From Platycnemis pennipes (Eukaryota > Arthropoda > Insecta > Odonata > Platycnemididae): a stretch of 64,000 nucleotides of DNA. A program made the position numbers and the translations under genes. Below, one piece after another: positions 57,725 through 64,000 of the stretch. Every line of letters begins with the position of its first letter. Position 1 is the first letter of the stretch. The stretch lies in NCBI GenBank assembly GCA_933228895.1, contig OW121852.1:134969544-135033543 (forward strand), read 5' to 3'. The notes under the pieces were generated by a model. It ran no database searches. It saw only the letters and a list, made by a program, of their open reading frames with translations, and was not told where the DNA came from.

Positions 57725-60421
57725 GGTGGCTGGTCGGGTAATCGTTAGTCATTGAGAAATTTAGTTACTTACATTTTAATGCTCGTTTAAAATTTCAATA
57801 ATAGGTCGCAGTTACACTATACTCTAGTAAGAATGACTAATGTCTTAGGTACAATCTGAAATATTGTGCTTTAACTTTACACATTGCCATTAAAATTTGC
57901 TTAAATGCAGACTTGATTCATTTCTTAAGTAATTCTCGCGAAATTAATTTTCCGAAAACAGTTCTCACCCGTGGCCATAGAATTCAAAATAAGTATTTTA
58001 ATGAAGATACATTGTCACTCGAATGTGAACTAGTATTAAAATATTTTTCTATAAATTATTTAATCTTTCGTTTTTAATCCGGCAACAGCGTCCATTCTGC
58101 AACACGCTGTGGGCAGTTGTTTGTTACAGTAGTCGTGACGACAGGTGTCACTTATGTCGTTATTTACATTAGAGACCATGTGCTTCTTTGGTGGTTTCTT
58201 GTGGTTTGCAACGCTGAATTACTCGTAAGATTTAGGTGGTTTCACGTGGGTCTGCGCAAGTTAGATCTGTTCGTCATGTCTACGTCTTTTCGAAGAACGG
58301 GAAAGCTCATTTCCCAAAAAAAATATAATAGGAGAGTAAATAAGTCGCTCTCCATGAAGGCAAAGTGGGAAGAAAAAGCTTCATCTGGAGCACACAATTC
58401 GCCTACGCAGCTTTTTAACGTCAAAGGTAGCCGTTTGATTGATATTGCATTTCTTGGCGAGCAAATGGAGTGCGCTATTTGCAATGCAGCTTCTCTAATC
58501 TGCTAAACTCTAAACTGCTCTAGACCTACAGGTACCAATATGAAATTAGCGGGGGTATTTTCATATTTCAGCAAAGCTTTTGCTAATATCACTAAAAATT
58601 TACGTTGTACACTGAATGAATCTGGAAACCAAAAATAAATGAAAGTGATGCGGTTTTCAAAGGATTAAATTTAAGAGTAGGAGGCCATAAGTTAGAGCAG
58701 GAGGAGAAATTTCATTACTTTGGTAGCATGTTGTAGGAAATAGGGTATAGTACGTGTGAGGTTCATTGGAGAAAAGCAATGGCGAAAGAGGCATTTACTC
58801 CTAGTAGAGAGCTTATTACAGGAGCCTTGAGTAGGGATGTGAACTGGTGAAGAATCTAATATGGAGCGTGGCACTCTATGGTTTGGAAACGTGCTGGGAT
58901 GGAAAAGGTTAGGTGGGTGGATAGGAAGACGAACGTAGAGGTATGGGAGATGAAATTCATGACCTTTGTCACAAGTGGGCATCAGGAATAGGCACCATTA
59001 TTCACTATGCGTCATAATTCACTTGAAAAATAAATACAATTGTAAGCTAACAAATTTTCAGCATTGCTCTCGTACAGGTTGTACTGTGAGGAGGAGGTTT
59101 CCATATGTGCATATTGAGTGGCAAGGTTTTCTTAGATATCAACTGTAGGAATATTTTAGGCGTTAAATATGTTCTTTGGAGTCAGTATAATGACAATGAA
59201 CTCAAGAATTAGTGAGAGAGACATGAGAATGATTCCCACAAATAGTGCAAAGGAAAGATGGAGTTCAGAGAAGAAAGTACATTTTTTGAGATCATAGGTA
59301 CAAGTTCATTTCATACTGGTAATGCCTCATTTTATTATAAATTTTCCATAAAAGTGGATCGCCTTCTTGCACCTAACACGATCAACTGTCACGTCACCTC
59401 AAACCAGGAAGTTAAATTCTTAGTACTCATGGATTGGTATACTTGTCAAAATCTTATTATCTTGGAGTAATAAATGAAATAGAAATAATTTTATTAGGGA
59501 AGTATTTTTCTAGTTAGATCGCAATGTCATTAGTGCTCTACAATAATTGGCAACACAATTCACTTGTTTGAAATATTCTACCTAAATCAGAAGAAGCACC
59601 TAAGCCCATCGACACCACTGGAAATTGTATCTAGAGTATGCCTGAATAATATCAGGGAAAGGATCAAGAAATAAGCGATCTTCTATGCTACTCATCACAT
59701 CCTCAATTGCTCTTCTCATCGCCATATCGACTTCTGCATTAGGATCTTAAAATCATTACGTTTTACTCCCCATAAATACTTAATTAGTCCACTGTTTCTA
59801 GAACTTTAGATAGGACTTTCAGTTTATGCGACCTTCGTATTTTTTTTACTTCCTGATAATATGCTAACATATTACGAGCAAATATTTACCATTGACCCAT
59901 TGGGGATGTTCACAACCGCGATAACAGCATTTGACTTCATGATATCAAAAGTGCTTTGGTTTATATTGCATATAAAGTAATTTTACAATTACAAGAGATT
60001 TTCTCTTCACAATTCGTCTGATTAGCATGTCCCGTACCTTCGTGTGCCACGTTGCCAACTTTACACCACATAGCCGCGCGCGACATTTGAAATTCTCGCA
60101 TGCATATTTTTAAATCGTATTTACGAAAAATTTCAGCCCATAGTATTAAATGATATTTTCAGAATAGATTTTAATTTATTAGAGCTACATTATATCAGTT
60201 TTTGGTAAAAATCTGTTCAGTAGGAATGGATAAAGTGCGTAATTTATCCTATTGGAATGGAGAGCGCCATAAGGCTCCATGTTAAAAGAATCCAAAATAT
60301 CGCAAAAACTATGCCGATGATCCCCCGTTTTTTCTTCGATATTCCATAGAATATCCAAAAAGGAACATATTTGGAAATTTTTAAGAAAATCTGTTCACTT
60401 TGGTTTTTTAGACCAGCCACC
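57725..60421 (+). mobile_element. TTAA-flanked DNA element with Mutator/Kolobok-like coding remnant
   Basis: ggtggctggtc at 57,725-57,735 has a perfect inverted copy gaccagccacc at 60,411-60,421. TTAA flanks both sides exactly (57,721-57,724 and 60,422-60,425). Inside, 58,276-58,500 encodes SFRRTGKLISQKKYNRRVNK, then FNVKGSRLIDIAFLGEQM and CAICNAASL. This matches the start of proteins annotated as carrying a Mutator-like transposase domain (GRRIVDIxxLxxxL..C..C). The rest of the transposase is gone, partly replaced by a LINE fragment. TTAA duplication suggests Kolobok- or piggyBac-type integration rather than a classical Mutator element, which makes 8-10-bp duplications. Confidence 0.75.
58620..58970 (+). 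mobile_element. LINE reverse-transcriptase C-terminal fragment
   Basis: Plus-strand translation with stops: VGGHKLEQEEKFHYFGSML, then KAMAKEAFTPSRELITGALS, then IWSVALYGLETCWDG, then EMKFMTF. This equals the FKYLGS, AKxAFxxKxxLL and VWSVALYGSETW blocks that follow the catalytic domain in LINE reverse transcriptases. Same type as the relic at 2.9-3.4 kb. It lies inside the TTAA-flanked element. Confidence 0.75.
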
Positions 60422-62129
60422 TTAAGCGCAGTAATGGACTGATAATGACGAAATAATGTCTGCCGATATACCAGTAATTCCGTTTTTTATAAATATTTTA
60501 ACGGGTCTCAAGGTGAACTATTGAAAACATATTATGTTACATTTGTTTTGGTTGGTAATATTTGGTTTCAAATGTGGTCGACAGCATCCGTCATTAGGAA
60601 TTTATTATCGTGTCTACATTAGGTCAATTCTTGGTCTACAGCAAACTTCAATCAGTGAAGTTATCTGTAGACGTTTAATTGACCAAATTTAGACGTCTAC
60701 AATTTTTAGTGTGCTCTCAGGGTCAATATGTCGTTACTGGCATGAGCAGCTTCTTCGCCAAGTCAATTCTCTTTAAGTGAGGATTTTTATCCACCTCCTC
60801 AATAATTCTTCTCTTCGAAGCTAAGAGATTTCCTTTTTGAAGCCATCCCAAAATCAAAGCCAGCAGGTTCTGCTCTCTATAAACCAATAGCACCCAGGAG
60901 ACTGGTACTGGTCGATCAGTGGTCTTGTTGAAGAGTTTTTCCTTGTAACACTGCTGACTCGACTGCCGAGGAGCATATGATTTACAAAGAAGTCACCAAC
61001 TCTCTTTACTCAGCCACTTCTCACTGGATTCAAATGTGGCTATATAATAAATTGTATTTTTTAATGTTACGCAACTAAGTAAACCCTTACTACCGACCAT
61101 CCAACCCTAGCTCGTAAATGCTCTAATTTGAACCTTCAGGCAAAACACATTGTAATGCAACCCTCCTGCCTTTTTTTGTGCGGCCGTAACTTAGCATGAA
61201 GCTAACCTCTGCATTTTCTGGGGCTAAATTTTACTGTCGTTGTCACTGCGGCACCTAATAGATGTTGGAAATTTTCCTAAGAAAAATGGAGTTAAGGAAA
61301 ATTCCCCCTGGGAATGTTAGTGTGGACGGTTATCAACGTTAAAAATTCCAATTTTACACATTTCTCAGTGGTCTCGATGCATTTTTACACCCATTTTATT
61401 CCGTAAAAGTGAGGTGTAGGCGGCTATGTACTCGAAAAATCATTATCATAGCATTATTAAAGACGAGCGAAAGAAAGACATTTCATTTCGCAAAGTATTG
61501 ATACTTTCCGATTATGAGAATATTAATGATGGTACGACATAAAGAGAATTCCTTATTTAGCAATCAATTTTGATTTGTAGCTCCGAGAAATTAAGCTGCT
61601 GTTGCACATGCAAGTTTCTCACATGGCGCGCAGTTCCACATTCATTTTTTCTACACAGCGCCCGGGAAAATTTCGACGATTTCAACTGCGTAATATGGCA
61701 TATCATCATTGGGTTAAACCTAATATAGGGGAAAATGCGGTTTTACATTTATGTATGTATTACCAAGAGCATACAATATCTTAATGTTCGTATGTTCATT
61801 ATACATTCATTCATTGTACATATACAAGCATCTTAAAGCAAAACCTTAAGGACCGTCAACCTATTGAAAACTAATGCTGGTGATAGTCATCACTGATGTA
61901 TGGATAATCATTTGCATGAATCGTCATGAATAAACCTTAAATCGGGTAAAAAATCTTGTGGGGGAAAATTTTTTACGACCTAGAATGCGGAAAAGCGCAG
62001 AATGTGGAGACGCTAAATTAGGACAATTTTTACATTGTGTTTATAGGGAATGAATCGGGACCTCAAAAAATAAACGTTAAATGCGGAAAAACGTTAAATG
62101 CGAAAACCTTAAATCCGGATCCGACTGTA

Positions 62130-63083
62130 GTTAAGAGGAGTGGGAACAGTCAATTTTTTAAAAAATGGTTAACCACCTTTCTTCCACCCCAATTCAATTT
62201 GTCACACCTGCATTGTTCCAGCAAATCACTCTTGGTCACTTCTTCAATTGTCCCTCTGACTTTTTTTAAACACTCTTTTCTGTTCACCCACTACCATCGT
62301 ACTGTATTCAATTTTCTCTAAGTGTGCCTGACCCTCCTATTTCTAATTCTTGCAACATATTTAGTAACTTTTCTGAAGTGAGTAGGTTATCAAAGTACAA
62401 CCTAGAGTTCTTTCTTCTCCAAAGGGACAACTACTACAGCCGAGTAGGTTTGCCTTTTATGAATCTCTCTGCACCTTTGTTACCATTATACGGGATAATG
62501 GTTTCATCGGCACAACAATTTATCCGGGGAGGCAAGAGCTTAAAATTTCCACTGTTGCACGTATTTTATGTGACCTATCAGAAGTACACATCAAGCTTTG
62601 AGTAGTCTGCCAAATATAAATAACAGAGAGAATATCATCTCTATTTCTCCTCATTGTGTCACTGGCAACGGTGACAAAATTTGAGACTTAAGGCATGATT
62701 GAGAGGACATGGAACAGTGAAAAAAGAAGAATTTCTATTGTGAAAAGGTTTGTTGCAACCAGGTTTTGCCTTTTGCAGCATCTTCAGGCAACAAATATCA
62801 GTGTACACGAGCTTACATAAGAAGGAGGGTGTGGTAGGATGGAAGAAGGGGAATACAAAAGGGGAGAGAAGGCTCCAATGACTGTCCTTTTTTATTTCCT
62901 TTTCCCCCTCACCCGTCTCACCACCCCCTCCTACCCGCCTCCCTTAATAAGCTCATGCACAGTGATATTTGGTACCGGAAGAGTCTGTAAAAAGCAAAAC
63001 CTGGTCATAATAAATCCTATCACAGTGGAAGATAATCATTTTCCAAGTGCAGAGACAATGTGACATAGAATTTTCATCTGTGC
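62130..63083. other. No gene recognised
   Basis: AT-rich sequence to the right of the Tigger element; short ORFs only. Confidence 0.5.
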
Positions 63084-63095
63084 TCCAAAAGAGAT

Positions 63096-63220
63096 TTCCA
63101 CAGAGAAAGAGGACGTCTTGGTAGCCCAACTGGTAAAGCACCTGGCCGGAAATCAGGGGGTCTGGGTTCGAGTCCCGGTCAAGGCGAATGATATTTTCTC
63201 TGTGGAACTTCTTGCTGTAA
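63096..63220 (+). mobile_element. 125-bp tRNA-derived element with 12-bp target-site duplication
   Basis: Flanked exactly by tccaaaagagat (63,084-63,095 and 63,221-63,232). The ends carry a perfect 13-bp dyad, ttccacagagaaa (63,096-63,108) and tttctctgtggaa (63,195-63,207). The core 63,115-63,186 folds as a tRNA: acceptor gtcttgg/tcaaggc, A box tagcccaactggtaaagc, anticodon arm cctgg-ccggaaa-tcagg (anticodon GGA) and T arm ctggg-ttcgagt-cccgg. It is a SINE-like retroposed unit; the related copy at 32.5 kb shares core and tail. A functional tRNA is unlikely: the base before the anticodon is C not T and the D stem is poor. Confidence 0.85.
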
Positions 63221-63676
63221 TCCAAAAGAGATGTTTTCTTGCCAAAAAAATGGTATTCAGAGAGTAACAGTATATGCCAAGACATTCATACTTCTCGTCA
63301 CGTGCTGACTTATTTGCTCCAATATATGTAACAAAGAAATCCTCACAAAAACACACACTAAAAGGTCCAATGGAAAATGAGAATCTACTTTATGAGTTCG
63401 AGGCAGGAAAAACTCAGGTATTTTGAAACATAACTTCAAAAGAATTTAAGTCAAATTTTTATTCTAGCGTTCACATTCTCAAAAACATTCGTGCCTTGAC
63501 ACCCAGTACTCATTATTGTGAAGTTTGATATTGAAAGCGACGTTGTGAAGTACAAAAATATCACGGTTTTCTCAGTCGGAGCATTTCACGAAATCGTTGG
63601 ACAATCCAGCCCTCCAACGAGATCCTCTAACCTATTGGCATCATGAAACTAGATTCAAAAATTTAAGACAACTTGA

Positions 63677-63878
63677 CACTGGTTACGGCTTTTGGGCGTT
63701 CCTCCGTGTAGTGTTGTGTCAAGGCGACGAAAGTTTTCTCCAGCCATCCTACTGGCGTCTTCAGGTCAGAAGTCTTTCAGGTCTTCTGACTTGAAGACGC
63801 CAGCAGGATGGCTGGAGAAAACTTTCGTCACCTTGACACAACACTACGCAGAGGAATGCCCGAAAGCCATTACCAGTG
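63677..63878. repeat. 202-bp foldback with about 96-bp arms
   Basis: Arms starting cactggttacggcttttggg meet at about 63,778 around a loop of a few bases. Mismatches are few, and the central 60 bp of each arm (gtgttgtgtcaaggygacga, tggcgtcttca) are almost identical. Short ORFs on both strands are shadows of the palindrome. No internal coding sequence. Confidence 0.88.
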
Positions 63879-64000
63879 TTGAGAAACGCCGCTCAAACCT
63901 CAGATTCAATTAAGACAACTTGCTTCATTCTTCAGTGGACTCTCGTTACGATAGCACGTTTTTCTCGTTTGTTTCCTCAGGTCCGCGTCCCAGTGCATGT

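Larger units (their letters stand above)
56188..60722. mobile_element. DNA element with CCCTGAGAGCACA termini, inserted in the Tigger transposase gene
   Basis: The 13-bp terminus ccctgagagcaca (56,188-56,200) has a perfect inverted copy tgtgctctcaggg at 60,710-60,722. The points where Tigger coding sequence stops and resumes coincide with these ends. Just inside the left end is a two-copy tandem repeat; related gtctacatt..ggtctacagcaaac motifs lie inside the right end (60,620-60,705). No clear target-site duplication was found. With its own nested insertion removed the element is about 1.8 kb and has no recognised ORF, so it is probably non-autonomous. Superfamily unassigned. Confidence 0.75.
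55105..62127 (-). mobile_element. Tigger/pogo transposon, core-deleted and split by a nested insertion
   Basis: Termini: left cagtagaatcctgatttaag, right (minus strand) cagtcggatccggatttaag, flanked by TA at 55,103-55,104 and 62,128-62,129. Subterminal ctaaatgcgg/gttaaatgcgg motifs repeat at both ends. The transposase is on the minus strand. ATG at 60,846 begins MASKRKSLSFEEK, then (after a frameshift) RIIEEVDKNPHLKRIDLAKK, a CENP-B type helix-turn-helix. Across the nested insertion it resumes at 56,185 with KREAILRES and FEELESRL. It then jumps to INLLQAIHFIASAW, NCIAKGGFLNTTE and a C-terminal EAVVGLEKLKSYFSS (55,598-56,130). The DDE catalytic core between FEELESRL and INLLQAI is absent. Without the insertion the element would be about 2.5 kb. 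Confidence 0.85.

Noticed and set aside
63115..63186. A functional tRNA gene
   Set aside because: Poor D stem, C before the anticodon, a target-site duplication around a 125-bp unit, and a second degenerate copy elsewhere all point to a SINE-like repeat.
1..64000. CRISPR arrays, operons, prophage or bacterial islands
   Set aside because: No regularly spaced short repeats and no closely packed long ORFs; gene structure is intron-split throughout.

Overview
This is eukaryotic, animal DNA, most likely from an arthropod with an intron-rich, transposon-rich genome. Coding signal is confined to short exons with GT..AG boundaries separated by kilobases of AT-rich DNA. No operons, Shine-Dalgarno sites or prokaryotic genes are seen. 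The two recognisable genes, RNF146 and SSR1/TRAP-alpha, are conserved in animals. The mobile elements (R4/Dong-like LINE, Penelope-like, piggyBac-like, pogo/Tigger, DDE_4 transposon, tRNA-derived SINEs) fit an insect or other arthropod. The species cannot be named from the sequence.

Three host genes can be reconstructed exon by exon. (1) RNF146 (Iduna), minus strand, 5,091-7,492: exon 1 and the RING exon are present, while the rest of the WWE domain must lie beyond the left edge. (2) An unrecognised seven-exon gene, minus strand, 13,247-39,372: all six splice junctions agree in phase and give a 692-residue protein with a cysteine-rich patch and a long acidic, low-complexity tail. (3) SSR1, plus strand, 39,926-50,464: five exons encode a complete 307-residue translocon-associated protein alpha. 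Genes 2 and 3 are head to head, with start codons 553 bp apart, which suggests a shared promoter.

The introns and the right flank are mostly transposon remains. The introns of gene 2 hold a Jockey-type LINE, a Penelope-like tail, a cc8L18.2-like fragment, an R4/Dong-like LINE beside a TAA repeat, a long hairpin, a pogo-like transposase relic, a DDE_4 relic, a tRNA-derived repeat, a piggyBac-like relic and another LINE fragment. SSR1 introns hold a LINE relic, a foldback, a complete TA-flanked Tigger-type element and a second LINE tail.

The right end (55-62 kb) is a nested stack. A TA-flanked Tigger element with a deleted transposase core is interrupted by an element with 13-bp termini. That element contains a TTAA-flanked element carrying a Mutator/Kolobok-like domain, which in turn contains a LINE fragment. 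Several near-perfect foldbacks and a 125-bp tRNA-derived element with a 12-bp target duplication complete the window. No cell-level system beyond these unrelated host genes and mobile elements is evident.
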